This document shows positions 38,808-47,826 of a DNA stretch of 64,000 bases, in pieces (position 1 is the first letter of the stretch; each line of letters starts with the position of its first letter). The stretch is taken from contig CAJUMZ010000003.1 in assembly GCA_910587665.1 (NCBI GenBank), positions 147,569 through 211,568 on the forward strand, read 5' to 3'. Source of the stretch: an uncultured Muribaculum sp. (GTDB lineage: Bacteria; Bacteroidota; Bacteroidia; Bacteroidales; Muribaculaceae). The position numbers and the translations under genes are program-made. Under the pieces are notes generated by a model. It worked only from the letters and a program-made list of their open reading frames with translations. It was not told the DNA's origin and did not search any database.

Positions 38808-38850
38808 TTATTTTATATCACAATTAACAATGTATGCTGTCATAAGGTTG

Positions 38851-38890
38851 AAAAAGTCCGCCCCGGCTCCGTAAACGGACTCCGGGGCGG
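38851..38890 (-). terminator. Rho-independent terminator of rnpB
   Basis: A long GC-rich hairpin with outer arms CCGCCCCGG (38858-38866) and CCGGGGCGG (38882-38890), plus an inner 4-bp stem TCCG/CGGA with a TAAA loop. On the minus strand it is followed by five T residues (38851-38855). Confidence 0.9.
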
Positions 38891-38892
38891 GG

Positions 38893-39260
38893 TTGAGCAT
38901 GACTGTAAGCCGGGTTATGTCACGGCGGCAATAGCCGCCGTGGTCGGTCATTTATCTAATCCCGATGTCACCACCGGGCTTGAGCAGTCTACCCCCCGGC
39001 AATGGGCGGGCAACCCTTAAATGCCGGTATACTTGACCTTGCAACCCATGAGGCGTGCGGCATCCCATATCGCTGTGAGACCCGGTGGGCTCTTACCCCG
39101 CCTTTTCACCCTTACCGTCAAATTGACGGCGGTTATTTTCTGTCACGCTACTCTGCCATCGCTGACAGGTTGCCGTTAACAACCATGGTGCCCTGTATTG
39201 CCCGGACTTTCCTCTTACCGCTCTCGAAGTCGGCAAGCGACCGACCGTCTTACTCAATAC
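38893..39260 (-). ncRNA. rnpB: RNase P RNA, class A
   Basis: Catalytic RNA that removes tRNA 5' leaders. On the minus strand GAGGAAAGTCCGGGC (39200-39214) is the universal P4/J region near the 5' end, and the matching 3' segment ATAACCCGGCTTA (38906-38918) closes the core. Several GC hairpins lie between, and the length of about 370 bases fits bacterial class A. A -7 promoter match (TACCTTTG, 39266-39273) lies just upstream and a strong terminator just downstream. Both ends are estimated to within a few bases. Confidence 0.93.
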
Positions 39261-39265
39261 CGCTG

Positions 39266-39273
39266 CAAAGGTA
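39266..39273 (-). promoter_or_regulatory. -7 promoter element of rnpB
   Basis: Minus-strand TACCTTTG matches TAnnTTTG directly before the predicted 5' end of RNase P RNA. Confidence 0.6.
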
Positions 39274-39306
39274 CACTAATTTTTTCAATTAGCCCAAGAT
39301 GACATT

Positions 39307-40608
39307 TCAGAAACTGAACTGTGCCATCATGCTCACACGGTTGACCCATCGGTGCTCACGATCCATATTCTGACGTTTCCCGAAGTTATACTCAACGCCC
39401 GTCTGACAACGCGGAGTTATATTCCAGAATATGTTTGCCGTGCCATAAAGCCCATATTTGTATATGCCGCTATCATAAGAGTGTTGATGTCCGGGCAAGA
39501 AACGTTCCTCACTGAACATAATTGTCGAAAAGAGATTGGGTCGGAAATTATACTGCAAAGCGGCATACCATCCAAAACTCAACGGCGCCTTCATCTCACC
39601 TCGCCTCTCCGGATCACCGACAAGATCCATCGGTGAATTCTGCAGGTCGTTGATCAGACTGCTGATACCTTTACCAGTAATGACCGCGCCATATACGGTG
39701 AGAGGCTCCACGGGTCGGAATATGGTGCTTAGGTGTGCGCCCCACCCTGTCTTTTTATGATTCTTGCCTGTGACGAGATCACGATACTCAAGCCCGCGGA
39801 TCACACCTGATAGCCTTACATGCTGCCCGCCACCCCATTGATACTGCATGAATGCGGCAAAATTAGGCATATAGTCATTGCATGGGGCATAAACGCCGTC
39901 AAGGGCCGGTATTGCACCGTCGGGAGTCTCGACCGAAGCCGCCACTACATAGTGATTTTTGAACGTGTGCATCCATCTAAGCAGCACATTGGTATCACTT
40001 GTCTCCGAATTGGGGCCCTGGGCATCAACGGTAGGCGGTTGTGCCGCGGGATCGGTGAATGTCGAGTTGGCGTAGCCGAGAGTCCAGTCATTGACCGTAG
40101 CATAAGCTTTTTTCAGATGAAAGTCACGGTTACCGTAACCGTTGAAGCCGGCCTCAATATACAGCTGGTAGCTGCCAAACTTTGTATGTCGACCGAACAC
40201 AGAAAAGAAGAGTGCAGTTCCCGCCGGTGTAGAGCCAAACCAATGATCCTTGGTCGGGTCACCGGGTATTCTTATATCATAAGGTATAAACGCACTGTTC
40301 TGCATTGAGCCGTTCCAGTCATACCATCCACGCATCCTTACCACACCGCCTATTCCCATGGCATAATTGTGGGTTTTACTCATCAACATGAAATATGGGG
40401 CAAGGGGATCCTGAAAATGCCGGAACTGGTCATAATAGAATAAATCTATCAATTCTTTCTCCGACATGGAGTCAATCGGCTCATCGGGGCTGATATTGAC
40501 TACATGATGGCTTTTCTTAAGCTCATCAGCCTGCTTTTCCACCGGAGAGACAGCCACTGCCGTTAAAGATACGGCAATCGCCAACGCCAAAATAATTGAT
40601 TGTTTCAT
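39307..40608 (-). CDS. DcaP-like outer membrane porin
   Basis: From ATG 40608 (MKQSIILALAIAVSLTAVAVS signal) the protein has 433 residues. A short helical N-terminal part (about 22-65: EKQADELKKSHHV and on) is followed by a beta-barrel with alternating aromatic strands, starting at YAMGIGGVVRMRGWYDW and ending VSMMAQFSF with the C-terminal Phe of outer membrane proteins. This layout fits the DcaP family of trimeric porins, which take up anionic small molecules; the substrate here is unknown. It is divergent from the redoxin gene. Confidence 0.75.
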   Translation of the reverse strand: MKQSIILALAIAVSLTAVAVSPVEKQADELKKSHHVVNISPDEPIDSMSEKELIDLFYYDQFRHFQDPLAPYFMLMSKTHNYAMGIGGVVRMRGWYDWNGSMQNSAFIPYDIRIPGDPTKDHWFGSTPAGTALFFSVFGRHTKFGSYQLYIEAGFNGYGNRDFHLKKAYATVNDWTLGYANSTFTDPAAQPPTVDAQGPNSETSDTNVLLRWMHTFKNHYVVAASVETPDGAIPALDGVYAPCNDYMPNFAAFMQYQWGGGQHVRLSGVIRGLEYRDLVTGKNHKKTGWGAHLSTIFRPVEPLTVYGAVITGKGISSLINDLQNSPMDLVGDPERRGEMKAPLSFGWYAALQYNFRPNLFSTIMFSEERFLPGHQHSYDSGIYKYGLYGTANIFWNITPRCQTGVEYNFGKRQNMDREHRWVNRVSMMAQFSF

Positions 40609-41044
40609 AAATTCAACAGTTGATAACAATAATTTAACAATACAAAATTTCTTTTGTTTATAATCCCGACAACTCCCCTTAGTCTTTTTATAAAGCGTAG
40701 TCCTGCTTACATGACTTTCTTTTTTCGATAATAAAATCTCCGTTTTTCAAGTGCGAAAAGCCCATTATTCATGTTACAAAACATGGTTTTATAACAATTT
40801 AACAATCGCTTGAAAGCCGCTTCATCAGTGGAGTTCCGCCACATCTCAGGCATCTAAAGTGGTGAAAATGAGCACATGAATTTCGGTATCTCGAAATAAT
40901 TGCTTAACTTTGCAGCATTGAAATTGTTATTTCTAAGGTCAAAAGAGTTTGACTTTCGCCGAAAATCGGCAACAAAAAGGATAGAGCAATGGAGATTCAT
41001 CACTTACTCTTACTTTTTGTATTTAGTAATTTTAAACTTAAGGA
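40609..41044. promoter_or_regulatory. Divergent intergenic region between porin and redoxin genes
   Basis: An AT-rich stretch of 436 bases without a gene. It holds a near-perfect 25-base dyad at 40772-40796 (arms TGTTACAAAAC and GTTTTATAACA, one mismatch) that could be an operator. A plus-strand -7 element, TAACTTTG, lies at 40905-40912 with TTTC 20 bases upstream and would drive the redoxin gene with a leader of about 125 bases. No full minus-strand -7 match was found for the porin. Confidence 0.45.
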
Positions 41045-41548
41045 ATGAAGAAAACAATGGCAATCATTGTGATCTTCGCCGTTCTCCTCGGGCTTGGTTC
41101 AGCCGCATCAAGCAGTGCCGTCGACGGCACAATCGGCTCTCAGGCACCGATGTTCAAGATCGAACGCGCCGATTCGTCGGTAGCTCTTGACAACATGAAG
41201 GGAAAATGGGTACTGCTCCAGTTTTGGGCATCAAGTGACGCGGCTTCGCGTATTGCCTGCAAGAATTACTCAGAGCTTGAACAAAACCAGCGTTCAAGCA
41301 ATCCCGGAGAACGATTCCACCTCTTGGCGGTCAACCTTGACCGTAGCGAGCGCCTCTTTCGTGAGATAGTGCGTAGAGATGGTCTTAGTGCGGAATCACA
41401 ATTTTTTATCGAGAGAAGTAATGCTGAAAAAATTATCAACGATTACCATCTCGAATCGGGATTAAGCTCATTTCTGATTGACCCTCAGGGTCGCATTGTA
41501 GCAAAAAACCCGAGTGAACAACAACTGATTGAACTTGCTATCAATTAA
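41045..41548 (+). CDS. Thioredoxin-fold (AhpC/TSA/TlpA-like) protein lacking the CxxC motif
   Basis: Exported protein of 167 residues with an N-terminal signal or anchor (MKKTMAIIVIFAVLLGLGSA). The thioredoxin-like fold is visible: GSQAPMFKIE, GKWVLLQFWASS, HLLAVNLD, and SSFLIDPQGRIVAKNP with a probable cis-Pro region. Where TlpA/redoxin proteins have WCxxC this one reads WASSDAASRIAC, so only Cys72 is near the usual active site and it is the sole Cys. A disulfide exchange role is therefore unlikely; peroxidase or binding functions remain possible. It is followed by a weak hairpin. Confidence 0.75.
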   Translation: MKKTMAIIVIFAVLLGLGSAASSSAVDGTIGSQAPMFKIERADSSVALDNMKGKWVLLQFWASSDAASRIACKNYSELEQNQRSSNPGERFHLLAVNLDRSERLFREIVRRDGLSAESQFFIERSNAEKIINDYHLESGLSSFLIDPQGRIVAKNPSEQQLIELAIN

Positions 41549-41556
41549 GACTAAAC

Positions 41557-41597
41557 GCGGAGATGCGCCAATTGGGCACACCTCCGTTCCTTTATTA
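41557..41597 (+). terminator. Possible weak terminator after the redoxin gene
   Basis: The arms CGGAG (41558-41562) and CTCCG (41582-41586) enclose a partly paired inner stem, followed by TTCCTTTATT. Two mismatches and an impure T-run make it uncertain. Confidence 0.35.
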
Positions 41598-41615
41598 TAA
41601 GAGGGTGTACAAGCT

Positions 41616-43673
41616 ATGAGAAGGATATTTATAATCTTACTTGGATATGCGGCAATAGCGGGCGCGCAGACGCCTGCCGGAGCTGACAGCATCCCTGCCC
41701 AATCCTTGACTGAAGTGGTGGTCACCGGGCAGTCAGCACGCCAACGCGTTGCCAACGGCCGGCTCGGCAGCGAAAGCCTTGAACTTGCCAAACTCGCACT
41801 CACTCCCCAAATGTTTGGAGAAAACGACATTATAAAGTCAATTACGCTTCTCCCGGGTGTACACAGCGAGGCTGAAGGCGCGGGCGGTTTCGAGGTAAGA
41901 GGCGGCAACGCCTATCAGAACTTAGTGACAATGGATGGTATGACCATCTACAATCCGTCACATATGATGGGTATCTTCTCATCGTTCAATGACGATGCCA
42001 TGTCAAGAGCGACTCTCCATAAAGGTCCCATACCGGCACAGTTTGGAGGAGCATCTTCCTCCGTTCTCGAAACATCGATGCGCCCCGGTGACATGGAAAG
42101 GCATAATTTCTCAGCCACTGTAGGCATCTTGAATGCCAAAATCGCAGCCGACGGCCCTATAGTCAAAGACAAACTGTCATTTGCCGTAGCCGCGCGTCGC
42201 TCCTACGTAGATCTTTTCCTGAAGATAATCCCGCAATATAAGCATACCGTGATGAATTTTTTTGACGTCAATGCGAAGTTATGCTACCGGATTAATCGCC
42301 TCAACACACTCGAAGCTTCATTTTTTGCCTCACGCGACAATCTTGCCGTATCCGATCTGATGGTAATGCACTGGGGCAACCTGGCGGGAAGCATAAACTG
42401 GAATTCCCACAATGGCGACGACTGGAGATTCATTACAACCGCCTCGGCTACCGGATATACCACCGAAATGTCAATGGACATAATGAAGACAAGTCAGAAA
42501 ATGACTGAATATATCCGCAATTTCTCAATAAATGAACGTGCGATATGCACACTGTCTGAAAATCACTCCATCGAAGCGGGGCTCCGTTCCGAATTGCTAA
42601 GGGTAAAGTCGGGGGACATGAGGGTCAACGCCACCCGCGAGTTTGAGATACGCTCCGGATGGCAAAACGCCCTATGGGTTGACTATTCAGGTCAATTTTC
42701 TAAAAAATTTTCCTTGTCAATCGGAGCGAGACTTTCGGCATTCTCCGCAATGTCAGGAAACCGGTTCCACGACTTTAATGCCATAAACGAGAATACACCC
42801 GATTTCCGGGCAAAAACATATGTTGACCTTGAACCGCGCGGCAGTCTGAAATTCAATATCAACGAGTTTCATAACATTAAGGCGGGTGCCTCGATTACCA
42901 CCCAAAACATTCACGGCATAAGATCGACCGCGACCACATTCCCGTTTGACCGCTACGCCCTCACCTCATCACAAGTCAAGCCTGAAAGAAACGTCCAATA
43001 TGACGCCGGATATTCCGGCATGGTTAGCGACGGGAGCTGGGACTGGTCGGCAGAAATATACTACAAGTCAATCAGAAATGTCTATGACTTCCGCGACGGT
43101 ATGTCTATGTTCTCGCGCATAAGCCTGGAGAGCATAATTCTCGGAGGCAAAGGCAGAAGCTATGGAATGGAGCTTATGTTGCGTAAAAACTTCGACAGGC
43201 TGAGCGGATGGATCTCCTACACGCTTTCCAAGACCGAGACCAAAATTCCTGGCATCAATGACGGGCGATGGTATAATGCCTCAAACGACCGCCGCCACGA
43301 CTTGTCGGTAGTGGCGCTATACGCCCTTAATGACAAATGGAATTTTTCGGCAACGTGGAACTACTCTTCGGGAAGACCGCTCACTGCCCCCGACGCAAAA
43401 TATGAGATTGGCGGCACAACCTGCTACTATTACTCCGGCAGAAACCGCTATAAGACACCACCGTCCCACCGCCTTGACCTTTCGGTGACATATACACGCA
43501 CAGGAAAGAGAGCTACGTCGATATGGTCGTTCGGCGTATTCAATGCCTATGCCCATTATAGTCCGTTTGTCATATATTTTGAGGATGATCCTACTAAAGA
43601 GTCAGGCACAAGAGCCGTGCAGCAATCACTTTTCGGTATAGTCCCCTCTGTTTCTTACACCATAAAGTTCTGA
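41616..43673 (+). CDS. TonB-dependent receptor plug/barrel protein paired with DUF4249
   Basis: Outer membrane receptor of 685 residues with a signal peptide (ending AIAGAQ). The TonB-box-like LTEVVVTG is followed by a plug with SITLLPGVHSEAEGAGGFEVRGGNAYQNLVTMDG, and the barrel ends VSYTIKF. The N-terminal carboxypeptidase-like domain common in this group is missing, so it is shorter than usual. The DUF4249 lipoprotein gene starts 2 bases after the stop. Such pairs are common in Bacteroidota, but their ligands are unknown. Confidence 0.88.
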   Translation: MRRIFIILLGYAAIAGAQTPAGADSIPAQSLTEVVVTGQSARQRVANGRLGSESLELAKLALTPQMFGENDIIKSITLLPGVHSEAEGAGGFEVRGGNAYQNLVTMDGMTIYNPSHMMGIFSSFNDDAMSRATLHKGPIPAQFGGASSSVLETSMRPGDMERHNFSATVGILNAKIAADGPIVKDKLSFAVAARRSYVDLFLKIIPQYKHTVMNFFDVNAKLCYRINRLNTLEASFFASRDNLAVSDLMVMHWGNLAGSINWNSHNGDDWRFITTASATGYTTEMSMDIMKTSQKMTEYIRNFSINERAICTLSENHSIEAGLRSELLRVKSGDMRVNATREFEIRSGWQNALWVDYSGQFSKKFSLSIGARLSAFSAMSGNRFHDFNAINENTPDFRAKTYVDLEPRGSLKFNINEFHNIKAGASITTQNIHGIRSTATTFPFDRYALTSSQVKPERNVQYDAGYSGMVSDGSWDWSAEIYYKSIRNVYDFRDGMSMFSRISLESIILGGKGRSYGMELMLRKNFDRLSGWISYTLSKTETKIPGINDGRWYNASNDRRHDLSVVALYALNDKWNFSATWNYSSGRPLTAPDAKYEIGGTTCYYYSGRNRYKTPPSHRLDLSVTYTRTGKRATSIWSFGVFNAYAHYSPFVIYFEDDPTKESGTRAVQQSLFGIVPSVSYTIKF

Positions 43674-43675
43674 AA

Positions 43676-44473
43676 ATGAAAAATATCATATACCCATTAT
43701 TTTTCCTTGTCGCCCTTGCTTCATGTGAGAAAGAACTTGATTTCCAATATCACAACGTTGAGCCACAACTCGTGATAGAGGGCACTACGACTGACGATGG
43801 CACCCGAGTGTCAGTCACATACACCACCCCGATGGACATGCCGATGAACGACACCAGGATAACCGACGCGACAGTTACGTTGACCGATCTTACCAACGGC
43901 ATCTCAACTAAACTATCTCCGGACAGCAAAGGATATTTCACTGATAATACCCCCGGAGTTGACGGACATGAATACCGGCTTGACGTAAGCCGCGACGGTA
44001 AGGACTATAGATCCGAGAGCCTTATGCGGCATAAAGTTGACATCTTAGGACTTGAATTCCAATGGATAAAAATGCCTTATGACTATGTAGCGGTACTCCA
44101 GATCACGTTTACCGATAGCGACACGACGGGCGACAACTATTGGGTGAGACTTTACCGCAACGGAGAGCCGTACAAATGGTCGCTTGTCACTGACAACCTT
44201 GCTGACAACGGCATAATAAACGAGGTAATAATGACCTCACGCAAAGACATTGAAGCCGAAGATGAAAAAGACGTGCTTCTTGACGGCGACGAAATTCGGG
44301 TGGAAGTCATCCCCGTGTCGCTTGAAATGCTTGATTATCTCCAGGCAATCCAATCGGACAGCAACGGACCGAGAATGTTTGCAGGCGATTACTGTCTTGG
44401 GTATTACCTTGCAGCCGAAGTCTCACAATCAACGATTATTTTCCGCCCCGATGAAATGACGGAATTCAAGTAA
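43676..44473 (+). CDS. DUF4249 family lipoprotein
   Basis: Lipoprotein of 265 residues, lipobox Cys17 (VALASC). The start EKELDF and the pattern PQLVIEGTTTDDG...VSVTYTTPMD...ITDATVTLTDL are typical of DUF4249, an Ig-like outer membrane-associated lipoprotein encoded next to TonB receptors. It is usually 300-400 residues, so this copy is at the short end. It is coupled to the upstream receptor gene and probably a partner of it. Confidence 0.82.
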   Translation: MKNIIYPLFFLVALASCEKELDFQYHNVEPQLVIEGTTTDDGTRVSVTYTTPMDMPMNDTRITDATVTLTDLTNGISTKLSPDSKGYFTDNTPGVDGHEYRLDVSRDGKDYRSESLMRHKVDILGLEFQWIKMPYDYVAVLQITFTDSDTTGDNYWVRLYRNGEPYKWSLVTDNLADNGIINEVIMTSRKDIEAEDEKDVLLDGDEIRVEVIPVSLEMLDYLQAIQSDSNGPRMFAGDYCLGYYLAAEVSQSTIIFRPDEMTEFK

Positions 44474-44495
44474 GTCGTTATTTCGAGGAATTTAG

Positions 44496-44503
44496 TAATT
44501 TTG
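44496..44503 (+). promoter_or_regulatory. -7 promoter element before the GlsA-like acyltransferase
   Basis: TAATTTTG matches TAnnTTTG and ends only 4 bases before the ATG at 44508. If real, the transcript would be nearly or fully leaderless. Confidence 0.45.
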
Positions 44504-44507
44504 CATC

Positions 44508-45356
44508 ATGAATGTCACTGATACAGAAACGACACCCGACCAATTGCATGTCGACGTAGAAGCTACTCTGCGTTCACGTCTGCCCAAGAAATATTCCCGG
44601 TTTATCCCCGACTTTGCCGTCAGGTGGCTTGAAAGAACCATCTGTCAGGATGAGCTTAACGGTATTCTCGACCGTACCCGAGGCAAAAAAGGCGCGGAAT
44701 TCTGCAACGCGGTGCTTGAAGACCTTGGCATAACCTACTCCGTCAATGGAGACACCAACCTGCCGGTGTCGGGCAGAGCCGTTTTTGTGTCCAACCACCC
44801 GCTCGGAGCACTCGACGGCATAGCCATGATCGACTTCATAGCAAAACGTTACGGTAGCGACGTCAAATTTGTAGTCAATGACATACTCATGGCAGTAAAA
44901 CCCCTTGACAATGTATTTCTGCCTGTCAACAAGCACGGGAAACAGAGCCGCCTGTCATCAAGCGGCATAGACACATGCCTCGCCGGAGACTCCCCGGTAA
45001 TAATATTCCCCGCCGGACTCGTTTCCCGCAAGCAAAAAGAGGGTATAAAAGACCTCAATTGGCAGAAAATGTTTATAAATAAAGCCATACAATCACAAAG
45101 AGATATAATTCCCATACATTTTGGTGGCAGAAATTCATCGTTTTTTTATAATTTTGCAAAACTTCGCACCAAGCTCCGCCTGAAATTCAATATCGAGATG
45201 ATTTATCTGCCGAGGGAGATATTCAGGAGTCGTGGTGCACGGTTTGACATCACTGTCGGCAAGCCGATCCAGTGGCAGTCACTCGCCGGAGGGGCGAAAG
45301 CCGCCGCCGAGGCAAGCCGGATTAAAGAGATTGTATACCGATTAAAACAGGAATAA
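44508..45356 (+). CDS. PlsC-type lysophospholipid O-acyltransferase, GlsA-like
   Basis: Acyltransferase of 282 residues. The active-site motif is NHPLGALDG (His97 to Asp103), a one-residue-longer form of the HX4D motif; FPAGLVSRKQ near 165 is the second conserved block. The GNAT acyltransferase gene follows 24 bases later. In Bacteroides thetaiotaomicron an O-acyltransferase/N-acyltransferase pair (GlsA/GlsB) makes glycine lipids, and in other bacteria OlsA/OlsB make ornithine lipids. On that basis this enzyme probably adds the second acyl chain to an acyl-amino-acid; the gene context is the main argument. Confidence 0.8.
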   Translation: MNVTDTETTPDQLHVDVEATLRSRLPKKYSRFIPDFAVRWLERTICQDELNGILDRTRGKKGAEFCNAVLEDLGITYSVNGDTNLPVSGRAVFVSNHPLGALDGIAMIDFIAKRYGSDVKFVVNDILMAVKPLDNVFLPVNKHGKQSRLSSSGIDTCLAGDSPVIIFPAGLVSRKQKEGIKDLNWQKMFINKAIQSQRDIIPIHFGGRNSSFFYNFAKLRTKLRLKFNIEMIYLPREIFRSRGARFDITVGKPIQWQSLAGGAKAAAEASRIKEIVYRLKQE

Positions 45357-45380
45357 GCATTATAGCATATCACTGCGACA

Positions 45381-46316
45381 ATGGACATGAAGATAATTGA
45401 CCCGATACCGGTCGAGGCACTGGAAGCCGAGCTTACTGCCGACAAGTTTCTGCGCCATACCAACAAAGGGGGCAACCATATATATATAGTGGATGCCTAC
45501 GATTCCCCCAATGTAATGAGGGAAATCGGAAGGCTTCGCGAAATTGCCTTCCGCACGGCGGGAGGCGGCACCGGAAAAGACTGTGACATAGATGAGTTTG
45601 ACACTATGCAACCGCCATGCCGGCAGCTTATAGTGTGGAATCCGGAAGCGCGCGAGATTATAGGCGGATACCGTTTTATCACCGGCGAAAATATCCATGT
45701 AGACAACGGAAGACCGCGTATCGCCACAAGCCACATGTTCAGCTTCTCCACCAAATTTCTTGAAGAGTATCTTCCCTATACCCTTGAACTTGGCAGGTCA
45801 TTTGTCGCCCTTGAATATCAATCTACGCGAGTAGGCACCAAGGCACTGTATGCCCTTGACAACCTATGGGACGGTCTCGGTGCGCTGACAGTGAAATACC
45901 CATCGATAAAATACCTGTTCGGGAAAGTGACAATGTACCCCAGCTACAATGCCGACTGCCGGAACATGATACTTTATTTCCTAAACAAGCACTTTCCTGA
46001 CAATGAGGGGCTTGTCAAACCTTTCAAGCCACTTGACACTCACATGAACCTTCAGGAGATGGACAATCTGTTCACGGGAAATTCCTTCAAGGAAGACTAC
46101 AAGATACTCAACAAGGCGATACGCGACCACGGATACAACATCCCGCCTCTCGTCAACGCCTACATGAGCCTGTCGCCTTCTATGAAGATGTTTGGCACCG
46201 CGATCAACGACGAGTTTGGCGATGTCGAGGAAACAGGAATATTCTTTGCCATATCCGACATCTTTGAAGAGAAAAAGGACAGGCATATAGGCACATACAA
46301 TCCCGCCGAATCATGA
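45381..46316 (+). CDS. GNAT-like N-acyltransferase, GlsB/OlsB-like
   Basis: Protein of 311 residues of the OlsB/hemolysin-like acyltransferase group. Conserved features are MREIGRLREIAFRTAGGGTGKDCDIDEFD (about 50-78), the strand VWNPEAREIIGGYRF, and LELGRSFV near 142. The family transfers a fatty acyl group from acyl-ACP to an amino acid amine, the first step in amino-acid lipid synthesis. It lies between the PlsC-like gene and the Wzi-like gene, overlapping the latter by 4 bases (ATGA). Whether glycine, ornithine or another amino acid is used cannot be told. Confidence 0.8.
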   Translation: MDMKIIDPIPVEALEAELTADKFLRHTNKGGNHIYIVDAYDSPNVMREIGRLREIAFRTAGGGTGKDCDIDEFDTMQPPCRQLIVWNPEAREIIGGYRFITGENIHVDNGRPRIATSHMFSFSTKFLEEYLPYTLELGRSFVALEYQSTRVGTKALYALDNLWDGLGALTVKYPSIKYLFGKVTMYPSYNADCRNMILYFLNKHFPDNEGLVKPFKPLDTHMNLQEMDNLFTGNSFKEDYKILNKAIRDHGYNIPPLVNAYMSLSPSMKMFGTAINDEFGDVEETGIFFAISDIFEEKKDRHIGTYNPAES

Positions 46317-47824
46317 GAGCACGCACAAGCCTCTCCATTATATTGCTGCTTACCGCATTTCTCTCGGCCAAGGCATCCTACCCCGTTGAATACCGTGGAG
46401 AAGTGATCGCCAATGCAGGAAGCGGAGATTTCGCGCCATATTACATTGCCTCCAACAATTTCGGCATACTCACCCAGCCGTATTCTGTCCTTGCCAGAGC
46501 CTCAGCACGGCGCGGCATGGAGATGGAGAAGCGTTTCAGCTATGGATTTGGCATCGACGCCCTCGCGGGATATGCCTCATCGACAGCATATCTGCACTAT
46601 ATCCCTTCCGACAAGAGATTGGTCGAGATAAAGCGTCATCCGGCCAATATATGGCTTCAACAGCTTTACGCCGAAATCAAATACCGTTGCCTGTTTCTCA
46701 CGGTAGGGTTGAAAGAAGTCGGCTCAGGACTGCTTGATGACTCCCTTTCAAGCGGCGACATCACATGGAGTGCCAATGCACGCCCTATGCCGGGAGTCAG
46801 GGCAGGTTTCCATGGATTCGAAGATATCCCTTTCATCAACGGATGGGTGCAGATCACCGGTGAATTTTTCTATGGAAAGCCGACTGACAATGATTGGCTT
46901 GAGGAGCGTTACAACCATTATAACTCATTTATCACCACCGGCAGATGGATCAACTATAAGCGAGTGTATTTCCGCACAAAGCCGTCAAAGCCATTTTCCG
47001 TGACCATAGGCATGCAGGCGGCGGCACAGTTCGGCGGCACAAGCGTGACCTATGAAAATGGAGAGCGGGAAAGGGTCGAGACCTCTCCCGCCAAACTGAA
47101 AGACTTCTTTCAGATGCTTATCCCCGGAAAAGATGACGAATACTGGGCCGGCAACCACCTCGGCAGCTGGGATATAATGGCGCGTTACCGGTTTCACAAC
47201 GGCAGTCAGCTGAAACTCTACCTGCAATCACCATGGGAAGATGGTTCAGGCATCGGAAAGCTCAACGGCTTCGACGGGCTATGGGGCATCGAATACAGAA
47301 ACGCGACAAAATCGGTGATCTCCGGCGCGATAATCGAATATCTTGACTTCACCAACCAGTCGGGACCGCTCCATTGGGATCCGATCGACAACGGCGGCTC
47401 TACAATTGTCGATCAGGCCACGGGAGCCGACTCTTATTACAACAACTATTTCTACAACGGATATGCCTACTACGGAATGTCGCAAGGCACACCGTTTCTG
47501 ATGTCACCGCTCTACAATCTTGACGGATACATGAGATACGTCGACACCCGTGTGCGCGGATTCCATGCCGCCGTGGAGGGCACCATCTTCCCCGGATTGG
47601 ATTACAGGGCGATGGTGTCACATCGCATCTCTTACGGCGACAGCTATGTGCCGAGACTGAAAAAAGCCCGTGACACCTCATGGATGATCGAGGCGCGATG
47701 GAGCCCCGCATCGCTTTCCGGTCTCACGTTAAAAGGGAGTGTGGCAATGGATCGCGGCGACATGTACGGCAACAATTTCGGCGCGCTCTTATCAGTCTCT
47801 TACAGAGGCATTCTTAATTTCTGA
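46313..47824 (+). CDS. Wzi-family capsule assembly/outer membrane barrel protein
   Basis: Outer membrane beta-barrel of 503 residues with a signal peptide (LLLTAFLSAKAS). The Wzi-family start YRGEVIANAGSGDFAPYYIASNNFG, the repeated aromatic strands and the closing SVSYRGILNF fit the Bacteroidota Wzi-like family. E. coli Wzi is a lectin that holds capsule at the surface. The gene overlaps the GlsB-like gene by 4 bases, linking it to lipid synthesis rather than to a capsule cluster, which makes a capsule role here uncertain. Confidence 0.8.
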   Translation: MRARTSLSIILLLTAFLSAKASYPVEYRGEVIANAGSGDFAPYYIASNNFGILTQPYSVLARASARRGMEMEKRFSYGFGIDALAGYASSTAYLHYIPSDKRLVEIKRHPANIWLQQLYAEIKYRCLFLTVGLKEVGSGLLDDSLSSGDITWSANARPMPGVRAGFHGFEDIPFINGWVQITGEFFYGKPTDNDWLEERYNHYNSFITTGRWINYKRVYFRTKPSKPFSVTIGMQAAAQFGGTSVTYENGERERVETSPAKLKDFFQMLIPGKDDEYWAGNHLGSWDIMARYRFHNGSQLKLYLQSPWEDGSGIGKLNGFDGLWGIEYRNATKSVISGAIIEYLDFTNQSGPLHWDPIDNGGSTIVDQATGADSYYNNYFYNGYAYYGMSQGTPFLMSPLYNLDGYMRYVDTRVRGFHAAVEGTIFPGLDYRAMVSHRISYGDSYVPRLKKARDTSWMIEARWSPASLSGLTLKGSVAMDRGDMYGNNFGALLSVSYRGILNF

Positions 47825-47826
47825 AA

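Noticed and set aside
39002..39292. Open frames on both strands within 38893-39260
   Set aside because: The region is explained by RNase P RNA, with its universal core motif, promoter and terminator; the frames have no protein-like features.
46313..47824. Capsule biosynthesis locus around the Wzi-like gene
   Set aside because: No glycosyltransferase, wza, wzc or flippase genes are nearby; the gene is coupled to lipid acyltransferases instead.
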